Shown piece after piece: positions 1 through 12,196 of a stretch of 64,000 nt of DNA. Position numbers and translations under genes: made by a program. The notes under the pieces were generated by a model. That model had not been told where the DNA came from. It did not search any database and saw only the letters and a program-made list of their open reading frames with translations. How positions within the stretch are numbered: the first letter of the stretch is position 1; the number at the start of each line of letters is the position of its first letter. The DNA is from Pelodera strongyloides (taxonomy: Eukaryota; Nematoda; Chromadorea; Rhabditida; Rhabditidae): the NCBI GenBank assembly GCA_036852015.1, contig JAANDG010000132.1, positions 199,501 to 263,500 of the forward strand, given 5' to 3'.

Positions 1-59
1 TTCTCTGCGGTGGTAGTGCGGAAAACTGCGACGGCTGCATTCCGCCGTAGCCGTTCATG
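1..59 (-). CDS. First (or internal) exon of a gene leaving the window on the left; product unknown
   Basis: On the minus strand a T-rich acceptor (AATTTTTTAG) ends at position 60 and is followed one base later by an ATG at 58-56. The frame stays open to the window edge and reads a Gly/Gln/Pro-rich peptide (MNGYGGMQPSQFSALPPQ). An acceptor immediately before an ATG is typical of a nematode spliced-leader site, so this is probably the true start. The composition resembles low-complexity RNA-binding or splicing proteins, but 19 codons cannot identify it. It could also be an internal exon. Confidence 0.45.
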
Positions 60-219
60 CTAAAAAATTCCTTTAATTGTATTTATGGACAGTTTAGTGA
101 AACATAAACAGTGCTAAGGAAAAACAATACAAGACAGTGCAACCAGATCTCACATATAAAAAAGGATCACAAAATGAACGAATTATTGTACTGAATGCAG
201 AATGCGTCACTTAGTGTGT

Positions 220-390
220 ATAAAGCGAAATACTGGCCGGTTATTGAAACGCATCGTGGACAACTGCATTTTATGCAGTTATTCTAAGCGGGGTCGAATT
301 GGGATCGCTAAATTATGCACACTTGCATGTGGTGTATACAAATGCAGGTGTCCACGATGCGTTTCAAAAACAGGCTGGTTTTCGCTTTAA
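220..390. repeat. TTAA fold-back MITE, family A (AAAGCGAAATAC ends)
   Basis: The left end reads TAAAGCGAAATACTGGCCGG and the right end is its inverse, finishing TTTTCGCTTTAA. The inner arms (GAAACGCATCGTGGACA and TGTCCACGATGCGTTTC) pair exactly. Copies of the same family occur at 4574, 7219, 10704, 12197, 35604 and 53211. No coding capacity. Confidence 0.85.
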
Positions 391-1594
391 TGTCGTTATT
401 TCAAATGGAAATACAAACATTGGGCTCCAGATTGACCTAGAGGACAAGAAGTTTACAAACAATTATTTATAAAATATTTTTTTTGCAAACTCCCCAATAT
501 TTTCGACTACAAGCGTCGACAGAAAAAAAGTTTACATGCCTAGAGTTTCTAGTTTCTACGATAAGTTTCAATCACTAGATGTAATCCAAAAAAATGAAAG
601 TAACAAAAATAGATCGATAATCAAGTACACTAATCAATAATCGATATGCCATTGACAAGAGTTCGGGGGTCGGGTTGTGTGGGAGTGCTGGTATTTGTTA
701 GATTCGCGAAGATGTCTTTTGAGAGTCAGTGCAAATAGAATAGAGAAGCCGCAGGTAGCACATACAAACAGAGCACGGCGATGGCACACGTGCTGACGTG
801 GTCATCGACCCGAAAGAACATGATAAAGTCGATGCTAAGGTGATCCGCACACAATGTGCGTGGAAATAGCACACGTGCTAGCGTTGAGAAAGAAAGTACC
901 TAGCAAGAAGTGGCAAAAAAAAAGAGTAAATAAAACAATAAACTTTTTTCGTAGTGCATGATCTTTATAGTGATGATTTAATGAAGTTTGTATGTGTATT
1001 AGTTTGGACCCCATTGGAACTGTAGTGAAGCGGTTCGTCTTAGGGTATCCTTTTGATTGCATATGTGATGTGTGAGTGTGTATCAATAAACCAAGTCACT
1101 AATACCCTGAGCCTCTAACAATAATTGGAGCGCTGAACATGGCAACAAAGGGCAATTGTACTCGAACATGATCCTCTACACGCTACGATTTATCAGTGCC
1201 GGGATATAAGTTTTTGGCACCCTAACGTTTTTTTTCCTTATTTTACCACATGGATATTAAAAAGGTTGTGAATTCCTTCGAAAACCCTTCGAATTCCCCT
1301 CGTGACCAACTACTGTGCTTTGGTTACCAAGTTATCGGCGTCCTTGACAATTTGACGTCTGGAAATTTGTCGAAATTTAAACTTTTCAGACAAAAGACGT
1401 TCCCTGTTCCGCCGCGTGCCAGTCGGACGATTGCAACATGAAAGTTTGATGCCAACGAAGATAATAAATACTACTCCTTGGAAGAGAAATGTGCTCAAAT
1501 TCATGCAATTTCGAATGTTCTGGGTCGAACCACGTTGAAGGCATATCTGTTTGTAGGAAAGAGCATCTGCAGTCTTTATTTTATTAAACTGTTG

Positions 1595-1991
1595 TTAAAG
1601 GGACAGGCCCATCAAAGTAAACCTATATTTACGATACTTCCATAGTGACTATCAAGCATTTTTATTACAATATATGCAAGCTAAATTTCACATTTATTTG
1701 CCATGGGAAACATTTTTCCGATGCGCTCAGATCAAATGTATACCGTAAAGGCGCAAATATCCTTGTCGTCAATGCAAATTTATCGTGAAATTATAATGCG
1801 ATTAAAATTTGCATATATAGCTTTGAAATCTGCAGTTTTATGGTATACATATGCGTGGAGCGCATTGGAAAAAAGTTGTCTAGGGCGAATAATGGTGAAA
1901 TTTAGTTTGTATATATTGTAATAAAAATGCTTGATAGTCATTATGAACGTATCGTAAATATAGGTTTATTTTGATGGGCCTGTCCCTTTAA
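1595..1991. repeat. TTAA fold-back MITE, family E (AAAGGGACAGGCCCATC ends)
   Basis: It starts TTAAAGGGACAGGCCCATCA and ends with the inverse, TGATGGGCCTGTCCCTTTAA. The arms continue inward for well over 100 bp with scattered mismatches (aaacctatatttacgatac pairs with gtatcgtaaatataggttt). Related copies lie at 11251 and 11667. Confidence 0.85.
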
Positions 1992-2439
1992 GTCCCATTT
2001 ATTTATTTATTTAATACCAACACAGGATAGAATCAGATGAAGAGCAAGTTGTATAATTCTGGTACTGAGACGTTGATCACAATCTGAAACAAAAGAATTG
2101 TTGAAGTTTACAATACTGCACCACATTCCTTTTTTTTGCATAGAGAAAAGGCTATCGCTTTGGGGACGAGGGGGCGTATCTCTATGTTGAATAAATGCCG
2201 GATAATACTATTGATAATCACAGAATAACATGGGAATTCAAAAACTGAGGTCACTGGTCAGTGCATGCTCATTCTCGCTTTTTCTCGATCAGTTAGTTCT
2301 CTCTAACTATAATACATGACGCTTGCTCGCTCAAAACTATTTGTTATCATTTTCTCCTTTTAGCTCGTGCTCACTCGCGTTCTCCTTGTCGTTCTACCTA
2401 AATATATGTCTAGCCTTCTCTACCCTTCTGTATGTATGT

Positions 2440-2681
2440 CTCTCCGTTTCCCTGCTTCGCTTCTCTCTCTCCCTATCTATCTCTCCCTCTTTCTATATAT
2501 ATATGTATCTCTCTCTCTTCCACGCCATTTATTGTTGATTTCTGAACCACCAGAGCTTCGAAGAACCTTTGACCCGCTTCAACATAGTCGAGCTAGCGGT
2601 CCAGGCTTATAGATCTGAACAAGTTGTGCTACCGCTGTGGTTGACCGAGTGACCGAGTGCGGTTTGTCCTTGGAAGAGTGG

Positions 2682-2723
<42 letters not shown>

Positions 2724-2765
2724 AGGGAGAGAGAGAGGGAGAGAGACAGAGGGATAGAGATCCTA
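2440..2765. repeat. CT-rich tract followed by GA microsatellite
   Basis: 2440-2520 is CTCT-rich and 2682-2760 is an imperfect GAGA tract with GGGA interruptions. The open frames here on both strands translate to Ser/Leu or Arg/Glu runs and are not credible genes. Confidence 0.85.
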
Positions 2766-3253
2766 GTTAGAGAGATATAGAGAGATCCTAGCCAGAGAAA
2801 GACAGAAAGATCAGTATAACCTTGCCGGTACACACACTCCGCGCGGGAAGCAGTGTTTGTTTAGAGGCGAGGTGTGGGAAGTGGGCTGCGAGCCGCTAGG
2901 AGAGCGCAGACTTCTCCCGGCTCCCGGTAGTCGACGCGTCGTCGTCGCGCCCCGCCCACCAATCCTATCCGGGAAGAACTAGAGTTGTTCTTCTGCTTCC
3001 GCTGCCCCCAATACGGCAATACCGCGAAGCAACTTGCAGTTTGTAGCCTAACAACTGATTTTAAAAATGATCGTATGCTTATGAAAGGCGGCCTTGATTG
3101 GCAAAAAATCAGAATTTAGAGTTTGTAGTCTGTAAACTTATCGGAATGATATAAACTTTGTAAACTTATGTTGGTCAACTGCTTTTCATACTTCCCACCA
3201 TGCAATTCAATTATTGTGTGATCTGTGAAGAGAAATCTGCTGTGACTGTGCGC

Positions 3254-3318
3254 TAGCAGGCGAGAATTGAACCATTGACATGTTGGTCATAGGTAACACC
3301 TACCATTAGCTTACGCCT
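3254..3318 (-). other. tRNA-like sequence, probably a degenerate tRNA or SINE fragment
   Basis: On the minus strand there is an A-box-like segment (TAAGCTAATGGTAGG) and, about 33 bases later, a B-box-like GGTTCAATTC, with GGCG and CGCC able to close an acceptor-like stem. The anticodon arm does not form a clean 7-base loop with U33, so a functional tRNA is unlikely. Confidence 0.3.
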
Positions 3319-4211
3319 CCCTCAGCAGCCTTCACCTTCTAACTTATTGGAAAATGAAAAGTTAAAAGTAAACCTTCGCACCAATGTTCTTTAAAAACTG
3401 TCGGCATATTTTACAGTTTGTTTTTGGCATCATCTCCAGACGATCTTTAAAATTTATGGTCATACAGATAGCACCAAAATATCGTTGTTTTATAAATAAC
3501 AGCTCGTTATGTCTGTTAAATTCAATTAGACCCTTAGCGGACAAAAACTACATGTATGTCTTTGTCTCTCTCTGCCTCTGTCGCTGTGTTCCTATACCTC
3601 TCACGTTCTCTCTAACTCTCTATCTCTATACATCTCTCTTCGCTGTATCCTCTATTTCTCTCTCTCTCACTCTATTTTCTCGCCCTGGAATTACGGTCAC
3701 TTATGTTGAAACCTCATTTGCTCTATATAAAAGTATAAAAGAATAAAAGTTGTGTGTTTATGTTTGGTTTGCGTTTTATGATTACCGTAGTTGTACCTTT
3801 ATTTTATCTTAGCGTCGAACCGTGTATCTACTGATTACCCTACCATTTTCAGATATGCTAATATACATACAGTACTGTGCAATTGCTTTCATCTGCTGGT
3901 TTTTATTCAAGCGATTTTATTTGGAAAAAATCTATCTACAGTTCAGCGGAAAGTAGGTTTTATTTATTTCTTTATTTAAAAATTAGCATATGCATACTAC
4001 ATCTTGCATCATACTTCATACTGTTACTTTTTATGGGGAAACCGACATTCTGTTCGGCTAATAACGAATTGAGGATTGAGTAATAAAGCAGTGTTTCAAT
4101 TAACTAATTAAAATTGTTTGCATACACCATATGGTAATGCAGTTAACCGACATACGTCTTAGAACAGGTTGGTTGTTCTGTGACAGCGCTGTTTCTCATG
4201 ACAACATTTTC

Positions 4212-4577
4212 TTAAAGGGAATGTCAAGCCGGTTTTTCATGTTGGGCTCAAAAAAAGCTTATGTTTTGAAGGTGAGGAAAGTGAATATAAAAATAAACAA
4301 AAACTTTCATGTAAGAAGAAAAACAATTTCAAACCGCTCCAAAAAACTCCTTCAGTATGGGATTCGAGTCGTGCGGACAAAGCTAAGCCAAATCTTTGTC
4401 CACGGGACGTTTGAATTTACGAGGCTGTTAGACAGCAAAGAAAAAGAGGAGGGCGCGAGAGAAATTTTTTTAATTCAGCAAAGAAAAAGAGGAGAGCGCG
4501 AGAGAAATTGTGTAAACTACGGTAGTTGTGACAGCGTGTTATGAATATCTGTGAATCAGGCTTGACATTCGCTTTAA
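4212..4577. repeat. TTAA MITE, family J (AAAGSGAATGTCAAGCC ends)
   Basis: The left end TTAAAGGGAATGTCAAGCC matches the inverse of the right end, GGCTTGACATTCGCTTTAA. Inside is a direct duplication of about 35 bp (GCAAAGAAAAAGAGGAG..., 4434-4508). The last TTAA is also the first TTAA of the next element. A 137-codon open frame covers much of this element and is not considered a gene. Confidence 0.75.
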
Positions 4578-4734
4578 AGCGAAATACCGTGGACAACTGA
4601 ATTGTTGCGTATTTATGCTAATTTACTCGAATTTAGCTCGACTTTTTGCTCTAATTTATGTTCATTTGCATAAGCTGCATAAGAATGCTGGTGTACTCGA
4701 TGCGTTTCAAAAACCGGCCGGTATTTCGCTTTAA
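4574..4734. repeat. TTAA fold-back MITE, family A
   Basis: TTAAAGCGAAATACCG at the left is inverted at the right as CGGTATTTCGCTTTAA, and it shares its first TTAA with the element to its left. It lies just upstream of the first dehydrogenase exon that I can recognise. Confidence 0.85.
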
Positions 4735-4784
4735 AGAAAAAAATGTTTTATTTTAAAATTTAGACAAATTATCATCATTTCCAG

Positions 4785-7700
4785 ATACGTGCTAATTACT
4801 GGCTGTGATTCGGGCTTCGGTCGCCTTACAGTAACAGATCTGCTGGCCAAAAATGTGCATGTTTTTGCTGGATGTTTCACCGAACAGGTAAGTAGCCACA
4901 CAATTTTGGGATCTACTAGTTTCACATACACTTCATCCTATACATATAAATCGTGGGAGATAAAGGGAATCATATGGCGACGGCTGCCGGTTTTTTAGTG
5001 GGCCGAACCATTTGGTGACCAATTGATGACCAATTCTTCTCGAAAACCGTCCTCAAGTGACCATGACATAGTCTCGATGTAGTCCCCAAATGGTTGAAAG
5101 ACTACGGTTACATACTGTTTTCCTGTTTTATGAAATGCACTGTTCTCAATTTAATTTAGTAAACCATTCACTCTTTGCTTTCTATCTGCTTTGGAACAAG
5201 TCCTCGTGTATACAATTAGTTTTTTTAATTATTCGCACCAAAACTTGTTTTGAAATCTCCTTCGATCCAGCATTCAATTAATTTTCACAGACGATTTTTC
5301 AAACGTATCTGGTATCTTAGGCAACTGCATTCTCATGTATTATGCTAATCACTGTGGGTCGATGTTTTATTCTAATCATACTCATTTGCATATGATGCGT
5401 GGGAATGTAGTTACGAAAAATACGTTTCCAAAACCGATTGTTATTCCGTTTTAAAGTATTTCCATCAAAAATTGTTTTGAAATTGTTTCCTTTCAATGTT
5501 TGCCTCCTCGGACACAAACTAGGATAATACTTTAGTCTTTAGTTTCTCAATTCTTCTAGTCGTTTTTGAGCTACAAAGCAAACAGAAAAGTTTCCACATT
5601 CATTTGTTTCGTTTTCTTGTGACACTTTTTTAAAAGATTTTGTGGATGAATACCTCAGGTATTAACCGATACATCCTGTGAGGAAAGATATAGGGAAGTG
5701 TTTTGTAAACTCTGGGGAAGTAACTCACACGCGTTGTTGTAATGCTGCGCAACATGTAGCGTGGTTTATGAAACTTCTACCGGACAAGGGGATATTCATT
5801 TTATATATTAGTACAAAATTCTGTGGCTCTTTGCCTTTCCGGTACATAATGGAAAATAATTTGCATGTAATACTTGAGTAGGCAGTTGCCCATAATTGGT
5901 TCAAAAACACGTGACATCCCAATATACACTACATAAAACACGTGTTGTTTCTGTACGAAAGTAAACGACTCAGTCTAAAACGACCACTGCAAAACCTAGC
6001 AAAGTAAATAGAAAACCTTGAGTGTTCATCTTAAAATTCTTCGCTTCTTGTAACTTTGTACATTAATCTTAGGCTCTGTGCAACGTGTATCTTTAAATCT
6101 TTGACCTGTACGCGGTCTACAAAAATGGGTGGGCCCAGTTGTGGCGGCACACTCAATTTTGGGCCGAGTATAGGCGGCGCAACGGTCAAGTTTCCTCAGA
6201 GTCCAGTCTTTGACCTGTACGCGGTCGCCGCGCAGGCACAGGGGAGGGGTGAGCGAGCCGCGCAGGGGAGGGGTGAGCGAGCCGCGTATGAGAATTCCCA
6301 GTGCTTGACATCTTCTTTGGGGAAGCGCATGTGGCTGTAAGGGCAAGATCATAATAATAAATAATAATAACTAAATCTTTTACGCATCCGTAAACGGAAA
6401 ATAAAATAGCAGCAAATGCGGTACAGCTAAAGTAAAAAGAAATCTGACAATAACGCAAACTAAACGTTCGGAAATAATAAAGACGTAGATCAAGAAAAAA
6501 TCTATAGGGTACTTGATACTGGTCTCTATAGTTTGTTGTGCGTATGCGGCGCTCAAGAGCACCATGATTTGCCACACATCTCGCACACTTTTAGCACAAG
6601 TGTTGTTTGCTCAGATGTAGGGGGTTCACAACATCTGCAAATGACCAGTGTTCGAGAGTCATTTTCTTGTTCGCGCTCTCTGAGACCAATAGATGTTTTC
6701 TCTCTTTTTTTGCATGAAAGCAATCCACTTCGGTGCGCGTCCGCTTCCGGAATCTCACAAAAGAATCAGCAAAAAGTGTGTTCCATTATCGTACGGCGAA
6801 TTCAATTCCCAGCGAGAGAGAGAGGGAGAGAGAGGAAGAGAGAGAGAGAGAGAGAGAGAGGGAAGATAACGAAGTTTGGTCTTGTCTATTCTTAATATTA
6901 TGATTCATGATGTTTATTTGTTACTCTCGTCATCGTTGTTTGCTTGGCGCTTTTTGCTGAAAATAAATAGCAGAACGCAACCAACAAACAGTGACTCAGC
7001 AGAAGTTGTTTAGAGAGGAAACTTGCGCAGCCTTTAGTCTTTTGTGGCGAAAATCAAAATACCGTAATTTTAAACTCGAACAATTACCGTAACTTAAAAA
7101 ATCTGTCTAACTGTATTTTGACTTGACACCAAAGATAACCGTTTATTTTCAGGGACAGCTCGACCTCCAAAAAGAAGCGTTGGAAATTGGTGGAGGAAAG
7201 GTCAGTGTTATTTTTTCAGTAAAGCGAAATACCGGCTGGTTTTTGAAACGTATCGAGTACACCAACATTCTTATGCGTCATATGCAAATGAGCATAATTT
7301 AGCATAAAAAATAGACTTCAAATCGACCCCAATTCGCATAAATACATAAAAATGCAGTTGTCCACGATGCGTTTCAAAAACCGGCCGGTATTTTGCTTAA
7401 AAATTAAAGGAAATTTTTTTAGACTATGCCGTGGCCGTCACTTGTTTTTGTTCTAATAATATATTTGATTTCTAATATTGTATTTTTTTTTATTTGATCA
7501 TCGTCAATTATATATACACAGTATCAAAGTCTGAAATGCAACATTTATTTTAAATTTGTGTGTGAAAATTTGTACATTAGACGGTCACGGTCACAGCTCT
7601 CATAATTCAATAAAAAACATCAAAACGAAAAATGAAAAACGGTATATTAAAAAATTGATTAGGTTAATAAAATACAACTGTGGGGTACTGAAGGGTTTTT

Positions 7701-10668
7701 TTATTTGACGCAAAGGAATAGTTTTCAATGTGTATTTCAATGGTTAAGTGTGCTTCACTCAGTAGAGATTACAATAAATCTTTTTATTTATCGCACCAAG
7801 TGGAAAAATATCATACTTACTAAAAAAATACACCAATTCAAGCTTATACTTATAAAATAATATTTTAAGGTTTACACTTTTCATCTGGACATAACAAAGG
7901 ATGAATCTGTGAATGATGCGTTCGACTATGTGAGGAAAATACTTTCGGAAAACGTGAGTATTCTCTTATTCTTGGAATAATTTTGGTAAATGGTTTTATT
8001 CGTTTTTCTTTTAATGTTTCCCATTAGGCTGTGAATGTGCCGCGAAGGTGTTCATCCTATAGAGTGCAGTGAAAAAGGTGGGATATTTATGACTCCCGCT
8101 CATTTATGACTCCCGCTCACAACCTTCGCCAGGTTGACGCCGCGCACCAAGCGACTTTCTTCACTTTAGGTAGTAATTAGCTATAGGTGCGCCGAGTAGT
8201 CAGACCTAGTTTTTAAAATATATTATCACTCTGTTTTTAGAACGCCTGCTTATGGGCATTAGTCAACAATGCGGGAGCATTCTCAATTTTTGGACCCGAC
8301 GATTGGTGCAGTGTGGGGGAGTACAAGTGCGTACACTTTTTCATATTCATAGTTTCTGTAATTAACACGGTCTTCTTCTATATTGACATATTGAAAATGC
8401 ACAAATTTTTGACTCACGTGCGCCTTTTCATGTCTTTATGTTATCTTTGATAATATAGAAATACAGTATCGATCTTTCCTGATAATCAACCGGCTATTAT
8501 ACCGAATGGTGATTTCTTTCAGATCCGCCCTCGACGTCAACTGCCTCGGAGCAATACGGATGTCTCACAAATTTGTGCCACTTATCAAACATTCGAAGGT
8601 AAAAAATGTCCATAACGTTAACCTAGCTAGAAGATTGCGTCTACTAAAAGGACCGCCCACCAAATCCATAATGCGCGACACCCACGCGGGCAAGCAATAA
8701 AACATTATACATATGTCAAGTTATATATGTTAATTATACAAAACACTGTTGGCATGTTTGCAGGGTCGTATCGTCACGATGGGTTCTTCAGCCGGCCGAA
8801 TCCACGGTCTCTACGTGGGTCCTTATGTAACAGCCAAGTTTGCAGTCGAAGCCTACATGGACTGTTTGAGACTCGAAATGCGAGAATTTGGCGTTTCGGT
8901 AAGGTTTTCGTTCGGCAACGAAAAAAGCGTGAACGCAGGTCGACGTGATTAAAATATCTTTCAGGTTTTGTAGTTCTAATGTCAATCGAATGAAATGCGG
9001 TTTTCAAAATAGTGCATCTGATTTCCCGCATCGGAAAATTTGGAAATAGTGTCCCGTCTGCCCAACCGTTAAAGACTAATTTCAAGGTTCACGTCTTGGA
9101 ACCCGGAGCTTTCAAAACTGCCCTTCTCAGCGAGGATGCACAAAATAAGCGCGTGGACACGGTAGGTTTTTTACTTTATACTTTAATTATTAAATTAAGA
9201 AATCCATGTTAGACATAACAAATGCCCGAAATATATGTTTCTTTTCTGTTTTTGTAGGTTGTGAGTTTTGAGGACATAGAATTTAGCGAGGTTGTAAAAA
9301 GTTCACAACAGTTACAATTAACCAAAATTCCAGATCTGGGCTCGTCTACCCGAACGGGTGAAGTTGGAATACGGGGAAACGTTTAAGGAGAACTGTAAGT
9401 ATATATTCACTTCAATTATAATTCAATTCAATTGTTGTTTCAACTTCTTTCTACAAGAGAGATAGAAGCTCGTGAGGGAGATAGAGATCCAGCGTAACAT
9501 ACCTACATACAAACAAACAAACGAACTGTAACAAAACAATTTCAGTCAAACAAGCCTGGCACACTGGTGTGGCCCTTGTTGCAAACCCCAACCTGCAATG
9601 GGTTGTCGATAACTATGTACACGCAATGTTCTCAGAATGGCCTCGTCTCAGGTAAGCAATATTTTATTTTCATAATAATATTTTTCATGTGCCTGTCCCA
9701 ACAGACACTGATTTCCTTCTTTTGCAAAGTTATTAAAAAAAACGTGGGTAAGAAATTCATTATATTGTGTACCTGACACACGACGGACTGATTTTCTTCA
9801 TTAACCTTATTAGGAAAGGCAACGTTTCGAAATTGATAACCATAATTTAAAAAAAAAACGTTTCGTAGTTTTTTAAACCGTGGACTGTGGGTCAACTAAA
9901 AAGAAAGAAACTGGCTCGTTTTTCCAACGTCTTGTACCTTGAATGTTTCACGAGCGACACTTTAGTCACCATTATAGGTTGTGTACATTATAGTTATAAG
10001 TTGGCTAATTGAGCAAAGATTAATTGTCTTGTTCTAGATACTACACAGGCTACGACGCCATCTTCTGCTTTATTCCAATGAGTTTACTGCCAACTTACGT
10101 ACAGGTCAGACTTACTAGATTTTCTAAGCACTTTGTTTAGTTGTCCCGGGCGCGCCTGATATTCCTCCTAGGTCCTAGGTGCGCTCGCGTTCACAATCGA
10201 AGCGTTAAACTGTTTGTCTCATATAGGTATAATACGAATAGATCCACTTTTATTTTGCTCTGCTCTGTGGTGTGATTACTAGGAATGTGCTGAAAATTGT
10301 AACTAAAGTTACGGTAAATGATAAATTTACCTTATTTGACAATTTCTTAGATTTGCTTCACATCAACACTTGTAACTCGAAACTCGCAAGGTTCTTGCGA
10401 GTACCCTAACAATAAGCACCCTTTCGCGAATACCTGGCTACTATATGATCCTGCGTCAATTTTCGCATTTTCGCAAAGCCTACCTTTCGCCGCGCGAAAT
10501 TTTCCAGCCAGGGTTTCGCCGCTCACCTCCCGAGTTTCGAACTTGAATAAACGAGATTAATGGATTGTTTTTCAGGATGTGGTCCTTTCCTTCATGTACT
10601 CAATGCAACCCGGACCAACGTTGATCCCCGAATCCAGACGTGCCAAGAAGACCATCTCATTTCTTTAA
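4785..10668 (+). CDS. Short-chain dehydrogenase/reductase, retinol dehydrogenase / 17-beta-HSD6-like (5' end missing)
   Basis: NAD(P)-dependent oxidoreductase of the classical SDR fold, closest in pattern to the membrane-associated RDH/HSD17B6/DHRS9 group and the nematode dhs genes; the likely substrate is a retinoid or steroid-like alcohol. The eleven exons are 4785-4887, 7153-7200, 7870-7953, 8241-8326, 8523-8598, 8764-8898, 9087-9161, 9334-9394, 9546-9651, 10038-10104 and 10576-10668. All junctions are GT/AG and phase-consistent, giving about 310 residues. The motifs are in order: TGCDSGFG cofactor loop (first exon), LVNNAG (fourth), catalytic SS after IVTMG and YVTAK (sixth), and PGAF (seventh). 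The first exon starts with the last base of a codon, so a short upstream exon, normally a hydrophobic ER anchor, is needed. I could not find it. Introns carry MITEs (5290-5457, 7219-7400). Confidence 0.9.
5290..5457. repeat. Degenerate family-A MITE in the first dehydrogenase intron
   Basis: The arms TTTCAAACGTATC and GAATAC...GTTTCCAAAACC and an end reading CCGTTTTAAA resemble family A with many substitutions. The middle keeps the family pattern of short AT-rich segments with TTTGCATATGATGCG. It looks like an old copy. Confidence 0.5.
6240..6286. repeat. Short tandem duplication (23 bp x 2) in a dehydrogenase intron
   Basis: The sequence GGGGAGGGGTGAGCGAGCCGCG occurs twice in a row. A 21-bp direct repeat, CTTTGACCTGTACGCGGTC, also occurs at about 6100 and 6210. 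The open frames on both strands here arise from this GC-rich repeat. Confidence 0.6.
6808..6862. repeat. GA microsatellite
   Basis: An imperfect (GA)n tract within a dehydrogenase intron. No coding potential. Confidence 0.8.
7219..7400. repeat. TTAA fold-back MITE, family A, in a dehydrogenase intron
   Basis: The left end AAAGCGAAATACCGGCTGG and right end CCGGCCGGTATTTTGCTTAA are inverted copies. It begins 19 bases after the exon ending at 7200. Confidence 0.8.
8087..8120. repeat. 17-bp tandem duplication in an intron
   Basis: ATTTATGACTCCCGCTC occurs twice back to back. It lies in the intron between the third and fourth recognised exons of the dehydrogenase. Confidence 0.7.
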
Positions 10669-10703
10669 TTATTAAGTCGAGCTTTAAATGGAAGGCAACT
10701 TGA

Positions 10704-10886
10704 TTAAAGCGAAATACGGCCGATTATTGAAACGCATCGTAGACGGCTGAATCCTTCCGTATTTATGCTAATTTACTCTAATTTAGCTCGCTTGTTTTTG
10801 TATTGTAATTTATGTTCATTTGCATAAGCTGCATAAGAATGCTGGCACTCGATGCATTTCAAAAACCGGCCGGTATTTCGCTTTAG
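10704..10886. repeat. TTAA fold-back MITE, family A, just downstream of the dehydrogenase
   Basis: It starts TTAAAGCGAAATACGGCCG and ends CGGCCGGTATTTCGCTTTAG, the last A of the terminal TTAA being mutated to G. It begins 36 bases after the dehydrogenase stop, and the family-B element follows with no gap. Confidence 0.85.
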
Positions 10887-11072
10887 AGCGAAATGCTAGC
10901 CTCTTTGGAAAATTTGCATATGATAAGCAAATCCTATGTATCCTATGCTAATTTTGTACGATTGCCGTGGACGATCGTACAAAATTAGCATAGGATACAT
11001 AGGATTTGCTTATCATATGCAAATTGTAACTAAACTTAGCATAGGATACATAGGATTTGCTTATCTTATCAT
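10884..11072. repeat. Family-B fold-back MITE, rearranged copy
   Basis: Apart from its first four bases, the left half (AGCGAAATGCTAGCCTC, then TTTGGAAAATTTGCATATGA) matches the clean copy at 60137-60307. The right half contains a repeated ACATAGGATTTGCTTATC block and lacks the closing GCTAGCATTTCGCTTTAA, so this copy is internally duplicated and has lost its right end. Confidence 0.7.
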
Positions 11073-11250
11073 GCGTTTATGCGAAAAATTACCCAGCAAT
11101 TACCACCACCACCTTGTCGAGTTGATACTAGTTATTAATGTATATAATTCGTATTTTTTCATGCGCCTGATCATTTTCTAGCGTAAACTGAATAATAGAA
11201 AAACCGATTTTGCATGTTTTTGCACAAATCTTGTTGATCATTGCTTGTTT

Positions 11251-11670
11251 TTAAAGGGACAGGCCCACCGATATAAACCTACGATTATTATTTGTTTATA
11301 ATTCATAAAAAGGGTATTTATTATAATATATACGAACTAAATATTATTCAGATTCACCATGGGGAAGTTTTTCCTATGAGCTTTCCTTACAGAAGGTATC
11401 GTAGACAGGTTATTTGCATAGTCATTTTCATACACACCTTTGTCGGAAAGGGAAGTTAAGTCGTTTGCATATCCACATCAAAGGTGTGTATGCAAATAAT
11501 TGTGCAAATGACCTGTCTACGGTGCCTTCTGTAAGGAAAGCTCACAGGAAAAACTTCCCCATGGTGAATCTGAATAATATTTAGTTTGTATATATTATAA
11601 TAAATACCCTTTTTATGAATTATGAACAAATAACAAACGTAGGTTTATATCGGTGGGCCTGTCCCTTTAA
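11251..11670. repeat. Near-perfect TTAA fold-back element, family E
   Basis: The 420-bp element is almost entirely an inverted repeat: TTAAAGGGACAGGCCCACCG at the left mirrors CGGTGGGCCTGTCCCTTTAA at the right, and the arms match inward through ACCATGGGGAAGTTTTTCC for about 190 bp each. It shares its last TTAA with the next element. If transcribed it would form a long RNA hairpin. Confidence 0.9.
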
Positions 11671-12117
11671 AGGGACGGGCCCATCAAAATAAACCCATAT
11701 TATGCATGTTTTTATAATTTGTATAAAGGGGGTTTATTATAATATATGTACACTAAATTTCGGCTAGACTTTATCCCGCTGAATTTTTTCGGTGTCGATA
11801 AACGCATAAGTATACCGTAGAAGACACACAATTGCACCCTTATTTCCTTACCGCGTCTCCCGAGGATACCTCGCTCTGATTGGGACCCGGGAGACTATCT
11901 GTCCATATAGCCATATTCCCCCGGGACACGCGACAAGAAAATAAAGGTGCAATTGTGTGTCTTCTACGGTACACTTATGCGTTTATCGACACCGAAAAAT
12001 TTCAGCGGGATAAAGTCTAGCCGAAATTTAGTGTACATATATTATAATAAACCCCCTTTATACAAATTATAAAAACATGCAAAATATGGGTTTATTTTGA
12101 TGGGCCCGTCCCTTTAA
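11667..12117. repeat. Near-perfect TTAA fold-back element, family E variant
   Basis: It starts TTAAAGGGACGGGCCCATCA and ends with the inverse, TGATGGGCCCGTCCCTTTAA. Arms of about 180 bp surround a GC-richer loop near 11850-11935. The ends are those of family E, but the interior differs from the neighbour, so the two are separate insertions. Confidence 0.9.
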
Positions 12118-12196
12118 GCAAAATTTCCTTATGTTTAAAGGGATCGCACCCTCCTGCATTTCGATTATAATGAGTGCAAAATAACACACAACCTCT

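Larger units (their letters stand above)
60..4784. other. Gene-poor interval upstream of the dehydrogenase gene
   Basis: No coding exon could be supported here, although the missing 5' exon of the downstream dehydrogenase should lie in or before this stretch. It holds three TTAA fold-back elements (220-390, 1595-1991, 4212-4577), a fourth at 4574-4734, CT/GA-rich low-complexity sequence (about 2280-2760), and a tRNA-like sequence near 3254-3318. The open frames seen here have the composition of translated repeats or low-complexity DNA. Confidence 0.6.

Noticed and set aside
4131..4544. 137-codon ORF
   Set aside because: It largely overlaps a TTAA element with matching inverted ends and an internal duplication; no homology pattern is visible.
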